DNA of 60,002 nucleotides from Nocardioides sp. (lineage in GTDB: Bacteria > Actinomycetota > Actinomycetes > Propionibacteriales > Nocardioidaceae). A program made the translations under genes and the position numbers. Where the stretch lies: the NCBI GenBank assembly GCA_020636915.1, contig JACJWV010000021.1, forward strand, positions 1-60,002, written 5' to 3'. Positions 40,395 through 48,666 of the stretch are shown here, in pieces (the first letter of the stretch is position 1; every line of letters starts with the position of its first letter). The notes under the pieces were generated by a model. That model ran no database searches. It had not been told where the DNA came from and worked only from the letters and a program-made list of their open reading frames with translations.

Positions 40395-40424
40395 TGCCGA
40401 CGGTTACTCTGCCGACGGTTACTC
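40395..40424 (+). repeat. Perfect 15-bp tandem duplication
   Basis: TGCCGACGGTTACTC occurs twice in direct succession in the 191-bp intergenic region between the EthD-like gene and the DUF1707 gene. Nothing else is recognised in this gap. Confidence 0.85.
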
Positions 40425-40492
40425 GTTCCTGATGACGTCCCGGTGACAGACGACGTCCGACGCTCGGTCGGCCCGGCCTTCCGGCGTGAGGA

Positions 40493-41515
40493 TCAGTGCT
40501 TGGTCGAGTCGTAGGTGATCGTCCCGTCGGCCTTGGCGCCGACGTAGACCGAGTCGCCGTACTCGTTGGAGGCGTAGGCCCAGATGACGGCACCGGAGTC
40601 GTCGGGCGCCCGCACGATCGCGTACCACGACGACTCGTCGCTCATCTTGGCGCGGACCTTGCGCACCGTGTCGACCACGACCTGCGGGTCGATGTCCGCC
40701 AGGTCGGTCCGCTCGTAGGAGGCGTTGCTCTTGACGTCGTTCGAGGTCAGGTCGTGGCCGTCCCAGTACCAGTAGTCCTCGTGCTGCGTCGTCGTGTCGA
40801 CGGGGAGCTCGACCACGGCGTAGGTCGGGTAGAGGACGGCCGAGAACGCCGTCGTCGACCCGCTCTCCTCGCGGACGGCGTCGACGAGGTCGCCGTATCC
40901 CTCGACGCTCAGCACGTCGACCGGTTCGTCGGAGAAGATGCCGCCGCTGTTCGAGACCCCGTCGCTGATCGCGTTCACCAGCGCGGCGATCCCGCCGACG
41001 ATGCCGACCGCCACGACCGCGACGATGATGAGCGGGACCAGGAAGACCGCCTTCGAGACCTTCTTCGTCGATGCAGCGGGGTGGTGACCGCTCGAGCCGA
41101 CGGGCGGGCCGTAGTGGACGGTGTGGGTCGTGGACCCGCTCGCCACGGCCCCCTGGAGCTGGTCCACGACCCGCTGCAGCTCGTGCTGCAGGTCGGGGTC
41201 GACGTTGTCGGGCCCCTCCCCCGGGCCGGACGCCGCAGGACCGGACGCGGCGGGCTCGGAGCCGGTGACCGGCCACGACGCCGGAACCACGAAGGGTGCA
41301 GCCGCGGCGCCCGTGCCCGGCGCCGGTGTCCCGGCGAGCGGTGGCTGCAGGTCGTGGGTGAGCATCTGGACCTCGGTCAGCGTCTCCGCGCGCCGGAGCT
41401 CCTCGACCCGCTTGTCGCGGTCGGCCTCGACGATCTGGCCGTTGGCCCAGGCCGCCTCGACCAGCTTGATCGCGGCGTCGCGGTCCTTGTCGCGTGCCCA
41501 CTGCGGGGTGCTCAC
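40493..41515 (-). CDS. DUF1707 membrane protein
   Basis: The 340-aa protein begins with the DUF1707 SHOCT-like domain (RDKDRDAAIKLVEAAWANGQIVEADRDKRVEELRRAETLTEVQMLTHDLQ, residues about 8-57). A Pro/Ala/Gly linker, one membrane segment (KAVFLVPLIIVAVVAVGIVGGIAALV, about 163-188), and an extracytoplasmic domain of about 150 residues follow. The DUF1707 part is thought to mediate protein interaction. GTG 41515 is chosen because TACCGT ends 7 nt upstream; the upstream in-frame codons are not needed. It lies just after gntP on the same strand (16 bp) but has its own promoter. Confidence 0.82.
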   Translation of the reverse strand: MSTPQWARDKDRDAAIKLVEAAWANGQIVEADRDKRVEELRRAETLTEVQMLTHDLQPPLAGTPAPGTGAAAAPFVVPASWPVTGSEPAASGPAASGPGEGPDNVDPDLQHELQRVVDQLQGAVASGSTTHTVHYGPPVGSSGHHPAASTKKVSKAVFLVPLIIVAVVAVGIVGGIAALVNAISDGVSNSGGIFSDEPVDVLSVEGYGDLVDAVREESGSTTAFSAVLYPTYAVVELPVDTTTQHEDYWYWDGHDLTSNDVKSNASYERTDLADIDPQVVVDTVRKVRAKMSDESSWYAIVRAPDDSGAVIWAYASNEYGDSVYVGAKADGTITYDSTKH

Positions 41516-41522
41516 GGGGAGC

Positions 41523-41528
41523 ACGGTA
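41523..41528 (-). promoter_or_regulatory. Leaderless-type -10 (TACCGT)
   Basis: Minus-strand TACCGT, 7 nt before GTG 41515, located in the short gap before the gntP stop. Confidence 0.55.
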
Positions 41529-41531
41529 GTG

Positions 41532-42887
41532 CTAGATGACCACCCCGAGAAGCAGAACGACGACGAGTCCGGTCACGGAGAGCACGGTCTCCATCAGCGA
41601 CCAGGTCTTGACGGTCTGCCCGACGGTCATGCCGAAGTACTCCTTGACCAGCCAGAAGCCCGCGTCGTTGACGTGGGAGAAGAACAGCGAGCCGGCGCCG
41701 ACCGCGAGCACGACCAGGGACGTCTCCCCGGTCGACATCCCCGCGACCAGGGAGACCATCAGCGAGCTCGCGGTGATGGTGGCGACGGTCGCGGAGCCGG
41801 TCGCGAGGCGGATGACCACGGCGAGCAGCCAGGCCAGGAGCAGCACGGAGACGTTGGCGTCCTTGGCCCAGTCGGCCAGGAGGGTGCCGATCCCGGTGTC
41901 GACGAGCACCTGCTTGAAGCCGCCGCCGGCGGCCACGATGAGGAGGATCCCGGCGATCGGTGGGAGCGCGTCGGCGACGGTGCTCGAGATCCGGCCCCGG
42001 TCCATCCCGGTGCCGACGCCGAAGGTCAGCATCGCCACCAGCACCGCGATGAGCAGCGCGACGAACGGGTTGCCGATGACGTCGCCGACCTGCTGCAGGG
42101 TGTTGTCGGGGTCGTCGATGACGATGTCGAGCACCGCCTTGCCGAGCATCAGCACCACCGGCAGCAGCACGGTCGCGAGGGTGATGGCGAACGACGGGCG
42201 CCGCTCGTCCACGCGCTCCTCCCGCTGCCAGGTGCTCGGCGGTTCGACGACCACCCACCGTCCGGCCAGGGCGCCCCAGAGCGGCCCGGCGACGATGATC
42301 GTGGGGATGGCGACGAGGATGCCCAGACCCAGGGTGACGCCGAGGTCGGCGTGCAGGTTCTGGATGGCGATGACCGGGCCGGGGTGCGGCGGCACGAAGC
42401 CGTGCATCGCCGAGAGGCCCGCCAGTGCCGGGATCCCGACCGCGACCAGCGACACGCGGGCGCGCCGCGCGACCAGGTAGATCACCGGCATCAGCAGCAC
42501 CAGCCCGATCTCGAAGAACATCGGCAGCCCGATGAGCGCGCCGACCAGGGCCATCGCCCAGGGCAGTGCCCGTGCCGAGGCGCGGCCGACGATCGTGTCG
42601 ACGATCTGGTCGGCTCCGCCGGAGTCGGCGAGCAGCTTGGCGAACATCGCGCCGAGCGCGATCAGCGAGCCGACGCCGGCAGCGGTGGTGCCGAAGCCGG
42701 TCGTGAACGACGCCAGCACGTCGTTGAGGTTCTGCCCGGCCAGGATCCCGACGGTGAGCCCGCCGATGATCAGGGCCAGGAACGGGTGCAGCTTCACGAC
42801 GGTGATCAGGACGACGAGCAGCGCGATCGCCACCAGCGCCGCCGTCATCAGCTGCCACCCGGCTGCCACCGGGTCGACGACGTCCAT
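41532..42887 (-). CDS. gntP: Gluconate permease, GntP family
   Basis: The 451-aa proton symporter has about 12 hydrophobic segments and hallmark sequences VVKLHPFLALIIGGLTVGILAG, FFEIGLVLLMPVIYLVARRARVSLVAVGIPALAGLSAMHGFVPPHPGPV and SLFFSHVNDAGFWLVKEYFGMTVGQTVKTWSLMET. It imports gluconate. ATG 42887 is preceded by a GGAGGA ribosome site. It lies 58 bp downstream of the gluconokinase gene on the same strand, so the two form a gntK-gntP operon for gluconate uptake and phosphorylation. Confidence 0.93.
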   Translation of the reverse strand: MDVVDPVAAGWQLMTAALVAIALLVVLITVVKLHPFLALIIGGLTVGILAGQNLNDVLASFTTGFGTTAAGVGSLIALGAMFAKLLADSGGADQIVDTIVGRASARALPWAMALVGALIGLPMFFEIGLVLLMPVIYLVARRARVSLVAVGIPALAGLSAMHGFVPPHPGPVIAIQNLHADLGVTLGLGILVAIPTIIVAGPLWGALAGRWVVVEPPSTWQREERVDERRPSFAITLATVLLPVVLMLGKAVLDIVIDDPDNTLQQVGDVIGNPFVALLIAVLVAMLTFGVGTGMDRGRISSTVADALPPIAGILLIVAAGGGFKQVLVDTGIGTLLADWAKDANVSVLLLAWLLAVVIRLATGSATVATITASSLMVSLVAGMSTGETSLVVLAVGAGSLFFSHVNDAGFWLVKEYFGMTVGQTVKTWSLMETVLSVTGLVVVLLLGVVI

Positions 42888-42945
42888 GGGTCTCCTCCGA
42901 GTCAGAGTCCAGGTCCGGTCCGGGCGTGCCCGGGTAGGCCCCGGG

Positions 42946-43434
42946 TCAGGGGCCGGTGAGGTCCACGTACCCCTGCACGATCTGGTCGACACCCTGGTCG
43001 ACGCCGAGGACGACCCCGTCCTCGTCGGGCTCGAGCGGCTCGAGGGTGTCGAACTGCGAGCGCAGCAGCGAGGCCGGCATGAAGTGCCCGGGTCGCGCGG
43101 CCTGCCGGCGCGCGATCACCTCTTCTGAGCCGTCGAGGAGCAGGAACCGCAGCTGCGGCGCGTGCCGGCGCAGCTGGTCGCGGTAGGACCGCTTGAGCGC
43201 CGAGCAGCTCATCACCCCGCCCTCGGGGTGCGCGCCGAGCCAGGCGCCCACCACCTCCAGCCAGGGGTGGCGGTCATCGTCGTCGAGCGGCTGTCCGGCG
43301 GCCATCTTCGCCACGTTCGCTGGCGGGTGCAGGTCGTCGGCGTCCGCGAACGGCACCCGCAGACGCTGCGCGAGCGCCGCCCCGACCGTCGACTTGCCGG
43401 AGCCCGAGACGCCCATCACCACCAGCGGAGCCAT
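42946..43434 (-). CDS. gntK: Gluconokinase
   Basis: The 162-aa kinase phosphorylates D-gluconate to 6-phosphogluconate with ATP. Walker A is GVSGSGKST (8-16), followed by FADADDLHPPANVAKMAAGQPLDDDDRHPWL and CSALKRSYRDQLR, diagnostic of the GntK family. ATG 43434 (MAPLVVMGVSG) is preferred over the ATG nine bases upstream because TAGCGT ends 7 nt before it. No GntR-type regulator gene is adjacent, so control is not visible. Confidence 0.95.
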   Translation of the reverse strand: MAPLVVMGVSGSGKSTVGAALAQRLRVPFADADDLHPPANVAKMAAGQPLDDDDRHPWLEVVGAWLGAHPEGGVMSCSALKRSYRDQLRRHAPQLRFLLLDGSEEVIARRQAARPGHFMPASLLRSQFDTLEPLEPDEDGVVLGVDQGVDQIVQGYVDLTGP

Positions 43435-43441
43435 GCGCTCC

Positions 43442-43447
43442 ACGCTA
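43442..43447 (-). promoter_or_regulatory. Leaderless-type -10 (TAGCGT)
   Basis: Minus-strand TAGCGT, 7 nt before ATG 43434 of gntK. Confidence 0.55.
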
Positions 43448-43461
43448 ACCCCGCCCTGGAT

Positions 43462-43526
43462 CGGCTCAGGCGACCGGCTCAGGCGACCGGCTCAGGCGAC
43501 CGGCTCAGGTGATCGGCTCAGGTGAG
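43462..43526 (-). repeat. 13-bp tandem array containing stop codons
   Basis: Five copies of CGGCTCAGGCGAC or close variants (last two CGGCTCAGGTGAT and CGGCTCAGGTGAG). Each unit carries TGA on the minus strand; because 13 is not a multiple of 3, successive copies place a stop in every frame. The first TGA met is the stop codon of the hydrolase gene (43518-43520). Confidence 0.9.
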
Positions 43527-44129
43527 GAGCGTCTGCACGACGAACGTCGTCGCCGCCGTCTCGAAGACGCGGCCGTGCCGCAGCATCGCGTGCTTGCCGC
43601 CGGGGACCTCGCGCAGCTCGACGTCGGCACGGCGGCGCAGGTTCGCCACCACCGCGCGGGCCCGCTGCAGCGAGGCGACGCGGTCCTCGGTGCCGTGCAC
43701 GACCAGCACCCGGCGACCGGTCAGGTCCGCGTCGTCGTCGGGGTAGACCCACGGGTTCAGCGCGACCACGTTGCGCACCCCGTCCGCGCCGCCGGCGAGC
43801 AGCGCCGCCCGCCCCCCGAGCGAGTGGCCGACCAGGGCGACGGGCAGGTCGCCGTACCGCTCCCGGACGCGGCCGAGCGCCCACCGGACGTCGTCGACCG
43901 GGGTGTGGGCGCTGTCCCAGCCGCGGCTGGAGTTCAGCAGCCGGTGGACGGCGAGCCGACCCCGGCCGGCGCGGGCGAGCCGCGACGCGATCGGCACCAT
44001 CCGCAGCACCGAGAGCTGGGCGGGGCTGACCTCGGGCCGGCCCGGCCGGCTGGCGCCGCCGTGGAGCACGAGGACGGCGGCCGCGGGGTCGCGCGGGCTC
44101 CGCGTGTCGAGCAGGCGGGGCGCGGACAC
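43518..44129 (-). CDS. Alpha/beta hydrolase
   Basis: The 203-aa single-domain hydrolase has VLVLHGGASRPG after the second strand, nucleophile elbow GHSLGG (near residue 100), an acid in VVHGTEDRVAS, and the catalytic histidine in VPGGKHAMLR. No lid domain or signal peptide is seen, so it acts in the cytoplasm on an unknown ester, perhaps a thioester or amide. Start GTG 44129. The stop codon lies inside the 13-bp repeat array. It is 13 bp downstream of the next co-oriented gene (44143-44661), possibly in one transcript. Confidence 0.85.
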   Translation of the reverse strand: MSAPRLLDTRSPRDPAAAVLVLHGGASRPGRPEVSPAQLSVLRMVPIASRLARAGRGRLAVHRLLNSSRGWDSAHTPVDDVRWALGRVRERYGDLPVALVGHSLGGRAALLAGGADGVRNVVALNPWVYPDDDADLTGRRVLVVHGTEDRVASLQRARAVVANLRRRADVELREVPGGKHAMLRHGRVFETAATTFVVQTLLT

Positions 44130-44142
44130 GGTCAGGTCGCGC

Positions 44143-44661
44143 TCAGGGCACGAGGAGCGTGAACGCCACCGTGTTCGCCGGACGGAAGGGCTTGCCGGCC
44201 CGGAAGGAGAACGTCCGCACGCCGAGGTCGGTGCCCTCGGGGCACTCGAACGCCGACTTGGAGAGGTACGCCGCCAGGTTGGTGCCCGACGAGTTGTCCC
44301 AGTCGACCGAGACGACCGGCGCCGTCGTCGCCACGTCGAGCTTGTCGTCGCTCAGGGTCAGGCAGTAGACGCCGGTGTCGGGCCGGGTCACGGTCGCGAC
44401 CCCCTTGGTCCGGGTGGTGTCGAGCGCGTAGGCCGGGCTCACGACGACGCTGGCGTACGCGCGCACCTGGAGCGTCCGGGCGACCGCGGGCCCGAGGTCA
44501 GCGGGCTGGAGCGAGCCGTCCTTGACCTTGGAGCTGACGATGGCGTCCTTGGCGATGTCACGGGTGCCGACCTGGCCCGCGGCGTAGCCGGCGCCACCGG
44601 CCGCGAGGACCAGGGCCAGGGACGCCACCACGAGGGCGGGGGAAGGGATGAAGCGTCGCAC
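44143..44661 (-). CDS. Secreted or surface protein with TRDIxDGS-type motif
   Basis: The 172-aa protein has an N-terminal signal or anchor (ALVVASLALVLAAGGAGYAAG) followed directly by QVGTRDIAKDAIVSSKVKDGSLQPADLGP, a short motif seen at the N-terminus of many actinobacterial exported proteins. The mature domain has two cysteines (YCLTLSD, FECPEGTD) and beta-rich sequence. GTG 44661 is supported by TACAGT 6 nt upstream. No known function; a small extracellular binding domain is a guess. Confidence 0.72.
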   Translation of the reverse strand: MRRFIPSPALVVASLALVLAAGGAGYAAGQVGTRDIAKDAIVSSKVKDGSLQPADLGPAVARTLQVRAYASVVVSPAYALDTTRTKGVATVTRPDTGVYCLTLSDDKLDVATTAPVVSVDWDNSSGTNLAAYLSKSAFECPEGTDLGVRTFSFRAGKPFRPANTVAFTLLVP

Positions 44662-44667
44662 TCCTGC

Positions 44668-44673
44668 ACTGTA
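44668..44673 (-). promoter_or_regulatory. Leaderless-type -10 (TACAGT)
   Basis: Minus-strand TACAGT, 6 nt before GTG 44661. Confidence 0.55.
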
Positions 44674-44724
44674 CGGAGCCGACGCGGCCGTCTCGGGGAG
44701 GCGCTCCCGGTGGGTCTTGCAGCG

Positions 44725-45480
44725 TCACTGGGGAGTGCCGGAGGGGCTCTGCGTGGGGCTCTCGGTGGGGCTCGAGGTCTCGGTGGGGGTGGCGGTCTCG
44801 GTCGGCACGTCCGTCGGCTCCTGCGTGGTGCCCTCGGTCGGCTCGTCGCTGGGCCCGTCGCTGGGCTCGGAGCCGCTCGGGCTCGGCGTCTTGCTGGGCT
44901 CCTGCTGCTGGTCCTTGCCGTCACCCGAGCCACCGCGCACGTGCCCGATCGTGGTGCCGCCGTCGCCGGAGCCGCCGGTGATCGACGACACCGACCGGCC
45001 GGCGACCAGCTCGAAGGCGGTGATGGCGACGATCGCCGCGACGAAGAGCCCCCCGCTGACCCAGGCGATGTGCTTCCACGGCAGGGTGGCGAGCCGCTCC
45101 CGCCAGCCGGGTCCGGCCCCGGCGGCGCCGGCCGCGACCGCGGCCTCGTCGAGCTCCCGGTTGGCCTCGGCGAGCCGCTCCTCGGCGTGCTCCAGGTGGC
45201 TCTCCCGGGCCGTGGTGTCCTCCACACGACCCGCGCGGCGCACCTCCGCCTCGGCGATCCCCACCTTCTGGGCGGCACTGGCCTGCGCCTTGGCCAGCGT
45301 CTCCTTGCTCGTCGCCAGGCCCTGGGTGAACAGCGCACTCCCGACCGTCACCACCAGGCTCCCGATCGCCGCCCCGATGATGGTGCCGGCAGCACCCAGC
45401 GTCGAGAGCAGGAACGCCGACACGACCGCGGCCAGGGCGCCGCCGATCGCCTTGAGCCAGTCGATCTCCACCCGTCGCAT
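44725..45480 (-). CDS. Membrane protein with coiled coil and acidic Ser/Thr/Pro tail
   Basis: The 251-aa protein has two hydrophobic segments near the N-terminus (GGALAAVVSAFLLSTL, IIGAAIGSLVVTVGSALF), a charged helical stretch of about 60 residues that may form a coiled coil (AEAEVRRAGRVEDTTARESHLEHAEERLAEANRELDEA), another membrane segment (WVSGGLFVAAIVAITAFELVAG) and a low-complexity extracellular tail rich in Thr, Ser, Pro and Glu. ATG 45480 is preceded after 7 nt by CATACT. The domain order resembles envelope-tethered structural proteins, but no family is recognised. Confidence 0.72.
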   Translation of the reverse strand: MRRVEIDWLKAIGGALAAVVSAFLLSTLGAAGTIIGAAIGSLVVTVGSALFTQGLATSKETLAKAQASAAQKVGIAEAEVRRAGRVEDTTARESHLEHAEERLAEANRELDEAAVAAGAAGAGPGWRERLATLPWKHIAWVSGGLFVAAIVAITAFELVAGRSVSSITGGSGDGGTTIGHVRGGSGDGKDQQQEPSKTPSPSGSEPSDGPSDEPTEGTTQEPTDVPTETATPTETSSPTESPTQSPSGTPQ

Positions 45481-45541
45481 CGAGCCCAGTATGTCGAGCC
45501 CCGCATGTCGAGCGTCGGCCGACCACCGCCGCGGACCCGCG

Positions 45542-45557
45542 TACTTGCCAGTAACGT
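45542..45557 (+). promoter_or_regulatory. Promoter region with partial dyad before acyl-CoA dehydrogenase operon
   Basis: TACTTGCCAGTA (45542-45553) is a partial dyad (TACT/AGTA) overlapping TAACGT (45552-45557), a possible -10. AGGGAGG before ATG 45585 shows a led mRNA here. A lipid-responsive TetR or FadR-type operator is possible but unproven. Confidence 0.35.
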
Positions 45558-45584
45558 GGGCGCCAACCGAACCAGGGAGGCCCG

Positions 45585-46742
45585 ATGCAGCTGGCGCTGT
45601 CGGCGGAGGACGCCGAGTTCCGCGACGAGATGCGGGAGTTCTTCACCACGAAGATCCCGCAGGAGATCCGGGACGCGGTGCGCGACCGGCGAGAGCTCAC
45701 CAAGGAGCACATCGTCGAGAGCATGCAGATCATGAACGCGGCCGGCATCGCCGTGCCGAACTGGCCCACGGAGTGGGGCGGCCAGGACTGGTCGCCGCTG
45801 CGGCGCCACATCTGGCACGAGGAGATGCAGCGGGCCTACGTGCCGGTGCCGCTGGCCTTCAACGCCTCGATGATCGGGCCGGTGATCGCGCAGTTCGGGT
45901 CGCAGGAGATGAAGGAGAGGTTCCTGCCGCCGACCGCGAACCTCGACATCTGGTGGTCGCAGGGCTTCTCCGAGCCCGACGCCGGCTCCGACCTCGCCTC
46001 GCTGAAGTGCCGGGCGGTCCGCGACGGCGACGAGTACGTCGTGAACGGGCAGAAGACCTGGACCACGCTCGGCCAGTACGGCGACTGGATCTTCAACCTC
46101 GTCCGCACCGACCCCGAGGCCAAGAAGCAGGCCGGCATCTCGATGCTGCTGATCGACATGACGTCGCCGGGCGTCGAGGTGCGCCCGATCGAGCTGATCG
46201 ACGGTGGCCACGAGGTCAACGAGGTCTGGTTCACCGACGTCCGCGTGCCCGCCGAGAACCTGGTCGGCGAGGAGAACCGCGCCTGGGACTACGCCAAGTT
46301 CCTGCTCGGCAACGAGCGCGTCGGCGTCGCCCCGGTGGGCGCCACCAAGCGGACCCTCGCCCAGGCCAAGGAGTGGGCCGGCCCGATGCTGGACGACCCG
46401 CTGGTGGCCTCGCGCTTCGTCGAGCTCGAGAACGAGCTGCTCGCGCTGGAGCTCACCGCGCTGCGCGTCGTCGCGCACTCCGCCGACGGCAAGCCGCACC
46501 CGGCCTCCTCGGTGCTCAAGCTCAAGGGCACCGAGCTGCAGCAGGCGGTCACCGAGCTGGTCGTCGACCTCGCCGGCCCGGCCTCGCTGGCCAGCGGCGC
46601 CGGTGACGACGCCACCACCGACCTGCCCTGGTGGACCCGGCGCTCGACGCCGGTCTACCTCAACTTCCGCAAGGCCTCGATCTACGGCGGCTCCAACGAG
46701 GTGCAGCGCCAGATCATCGCCCGCACGATCCTGGGACTCTGA
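45585..46742 (+). CDS. Acyl-CoA dehydrogenase, large subunit of a two-gene pair (PimC/FadE type)
   Basis: The 385-aa flavoprotein has the ACAD fold: helical N-domain, WWSQGFSEPDAGSDLASLKCRAVRDGDEYVVNGQKTWTTLGQYGDWIFNLVRTD in the middle strand domain, and C-terminal NFRKASIYGGSNEVQRQIIARTILGL. It resembles pimeloyl-CoA dehydrogenase large subunit and the FadE proteins that form alpha2beta2 complexes in mycobacterial cholesterol side-chain breakdown. It is followed after 10 bp by a second, divergent ACAD gene. Together they probably dehydrogenate one bulky or dicarboxylic acyl-CoA. The RBS is GGGAGG. Confidence 0.9.
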   Translation: MQLALSAEDAEFRDEMREFFTTKIPQEIRDAVRDRRELTKEHIVESMQIMNAAGIAVPNWPTEWGGQDWSPLRRHIWHEEMQRAYVPVPLAFNASMIGPVIAQFGSQEMKERFLPPTANLDIWWSQGFSEPDAGSDLASLKCRAVRDGDEYVVNGQKTWTTLGQYGDWIFNLVRTDPEAKKQAGISMLLIDMTSPGVEVRPIELIDGGHEVNEVWFTDVRVPAENLVGEENRAWDYAKFLLGNERVGVAPVGATKRTLAQAKEWAGPMLDDPLVASRFVELENELLALELTALRVVAHSADGKPHPASSVLKLKGTELQQAVTELVVDLAGPASLASGAGDDATTDLPWWTRRSTPVYLNFRKASIYGGSNEVQRQIIARTILGL

Positions 46743-46752
46743 GGAGAGCGTC

Positions 46753-47892
46753 ATGGACTTCACCTACGACGAGGAGCAGCAGGCGCTGCGCGAGGCCGTG
46801 CGCGGCCTGGTCGGCAAGGCCTACTCCGACTTCGAGAACCGGCGGCAGGCCGTCGCCGAGGACCCCGGGTTCAGCGAGAAGGTCTGGACCCAGCTGGCCG
46901 AGATGGGCGTGCTGGGCCTGCCGTTCGAGGAACAGTACGGCGGCATGGGCGCCGGTGCGATCGAGGTCGGGATCGTCGCCCAGGAGCTGGGCCGGGTCCT
47001 CGCGCCCGAGCCGTTCCTGACCTCCGTGGTGCTGGCGGGCGGCCTGGTCGCCGCGGCCGGCACCGACGAGCAGAAGACCGAGCTGCTCGGCGGGCTGTCC
47101 TCGGGCGAGCTGCTGCTCGCGGTCGCCCACGCCGAGCCGGGCTCGCGCTGGCAGCCGACCGCGGAGTCGGTGCGCGCCACCTCCTCCGGCGACAGCTGGA
47201 CGCTCGACGGCGTCAAGGAGCCGGTGGTCCAGGGCGCCCGCGCCGACGCGCTGGTCGTGACCGCCGCGCTCCCCGACGGCGGCACCGGCCTCTTCGTGGT
47301 CACCGACCTCGACGGCGTCGCCCGCGACGGCTACGCCACCCACGACGGCGGGCGCGCGGCCCGGGTGACCTTCGACGGCACCGCGGCCACGCCGTTGGGC
47401 GCGGGCGGTGACGCCACCGGCATCGTGGCGCGGGTCCTCGACATCGCGCGGATCACCGCCTGCAACGAGGCGATCGGGCTGATGGAGGTTGCGCTCGAGC
47501 AGACGTCGGCGTACCTGAAGAGCAGGAAGCAGTTCGGCGTCACGCTCAACACCTTCCAGGCGCTGAACTTCCGCGCGGCCGACATGTACGTCTCGCTCGA
47601 GCTGGCGCGCAGCCTCGCGCTCTGGGCGACGATGGTGCTCGCGGACGGCTCCGGGGAGGAGGCCTCGGTGGCCGCCTCGCGCGCCGCGCTGCAGGTCAGT
47701 CGCGCCGGGCGCCACATCGGCCAGGAGGCGATCCAGCTTCACGGCGGCATCGGCATGACCGCGGAGTACTCCATCGGCAGCTACACCAGCCGGCTCACCG
47801 CGCTCGACCACCTGCTCGGCGACGGCCACCACCACCTCGGCCTGCTGGCTGCCGGGGTCGGCGGGTACGACGAGGTCGACCCGCTGCCGTAG
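46753..47892 (+). CDS. Acyl-CoA dehydrogenase, small subunit of the pair (PimD/FadE type)
   Basis: The 379-aa ACAD-fold protein begins MDFTYDEEQQALREAVRGLVGKAYSDFE and ends with QLHGGIGMTAEYSIGSYTSRLTALDHLLG. The Glu in AEYSIG is at the position of a catalytic base. Its middle FAD-binding strand domain is shorter and more divergent than in the partner, typical for the second subunit of heterotetrameric ACADs that share FAD sites. It lies 10 bp after the first subunit with GGAGAG as ribosome site. Acyl substrate unknown; sterol side chain or pimeloyl-type chains are the precedents. Confidence 0.9.
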   Translation: MDFTYDEEQQALREAVRGLVGKAYSDFENRRQAVAEDPGFSEKVWTQLAEMGVLGLPFEEQYGGMGAGAIEVGIVAQELGRVLAPEPFLTSVVLAGGLVAAAGTDEQKTELLGGLSSGELLLAVAHAEPGSRWQPTAESVRATSSGDSWTLDGVKEPVVQGARADALVVTAALPDGGTGLFVVTDLDGVARDGYATHDGGRAARVTFDGTAATPLGAGGDATGIVARVLDIARITACNEAIGLMEVALEQTSAYLKSRKQFGVTLNTFQALNFRAADMYVSLELARSLALWATMVLADGSGEEASVAASRAALQVSRAGRHIGQEAIQLHGGIGMTAEYSIGSYTSRLTALDHLLGDGHHHLGLLAAGVGGYDEVDPLP

Positions 47893-47948
47893 CCGACCCG
47901 GGACCTTGTCCCCTGCCCCCGGCCGCGCCGTTGGCGAAGGCTGGGGGC

Positions 47949-48605
47949 GTGGGACTCCCGGCGAACCGAGCGCGCGTGCTGGCGGCGTTCGAGGTCGTGC
48001 TGGCCGCGGCCGTCGTGCTGCTGGACCTGGCGATCCCGTCCGCCGTCCTCGTGCTGCTGGCGGGGTTGTCGCTCGCCGTCCGCCGGGAGCGACCGGCGAC
48101 CCTGGGGTTCCACCGGCTCGCGCGTCCCTGGCGCACGACCGGCATCGTCGTCGTGCTCACCCTGGCGTGGACGCTCGTGCAGTTCGCGATCGTGATGCCG
48201 ACGCTGAACCGCGTCACCGGGACCGAGCAGGACCTCTCCGCCTTCAACGACCTCGAGGGCGACCTCGGCCTGCTCCTCCTGCTGCTCGCCGCGTCCTGGA
48301 CGCTCGGCGCCCTCGTCGAGGAGACCGCCTTCCGCGGCTACCTGCTGACCCGCACGACGGAGGTGGTCGGCAGCGGCACCGTCGCGGTGGTGACCGGCGT
48401 CGTCGTCTCGTCGGCGCTGTTCGGCCTGATCCACACCGAGCAGGGCCTGGTCGGCGTGCTGCTCAGCGCTCTGGACGCGGTCTTCTTCGCCGTGCTGCGG
48501 CTGCGCACCGGCAGCGTCTGGTCCGCGGTCGTCGCGCACGGGACCAGCAACACGATCGGGCTCGTGACGGTCTTCTGGGTGGGACCCGTGACCGGCCTCT
48601 GGTGA
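47949..48605 (+). CDS. CPBP-family intramembrane protease
   Basis: The 218-aa protein has about six membrane segments and CPBP/Abi motifs: EETAFRGY (E124, E125, R129), FGLIHTEQG (H162), and AHGTSN (H197), the expected set of glutamic-type intramembrane protease residues. Members mature bacteriocins, act in self-immunity, or process prenylated proteins elsewhere. It sits 61 bp upstream of the WXG100/toxin operon, so a link to that export or immunity system is possible but not shown. GTG 47949 is preferred to TTG 47931. Confidence 0.83.
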   Translation: MGLPANRARVLAAFEVVLAAAVVLLDLAIPSAVLVLLAGLSLAVRRERPATLGFHRLARPWRTTGIVVVLTLAWTLVQFAIVMPTLNRVTGTEQDLSAFNDLEGDLGLLLLLLAASWTLGALVEETAFRGYLLTRTTEVVGSGTVAVVTGVVVSSALFGLIHTEQGLVGVLLSALDAVFFAVLRLRTGSVWSAVVAHGTSNTIGLVTVFWVGPVTGLW

Positions 48606-48606
48606 G

Positions 48607-48615
48607 TTCTCCACA
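48607..48615 (+). promoter_or_regulatory. TTCTCCACA box upstream of the WXG100/toxin operon
   Basis: The 9-mer ends 52 nt before ATG 48667. Matching boxes lie 50-51 nt before the DUF222 and DUF559 nuclease starts. Confidence 0.5.
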
Positions 48616-48666
48616 GATCGCGATCGGCCGGTGTCGCGCCGGACCGGCAGCGGGCATCGTCGGGGC

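Noticed and set aside
43462..43526. CRISPR array
   Set aside because: Repeat units are 13 bp with no spacers; this is a simple tandem repeat.
45542..45553. KstR or KstR2 site before the acyl-CoA dehydrogenase pair
   Set aside because: The sequence lacks AACnnGTT and the KstR2 CAAG-CTTG core; only a weak TACT/AGTA dyad is present.
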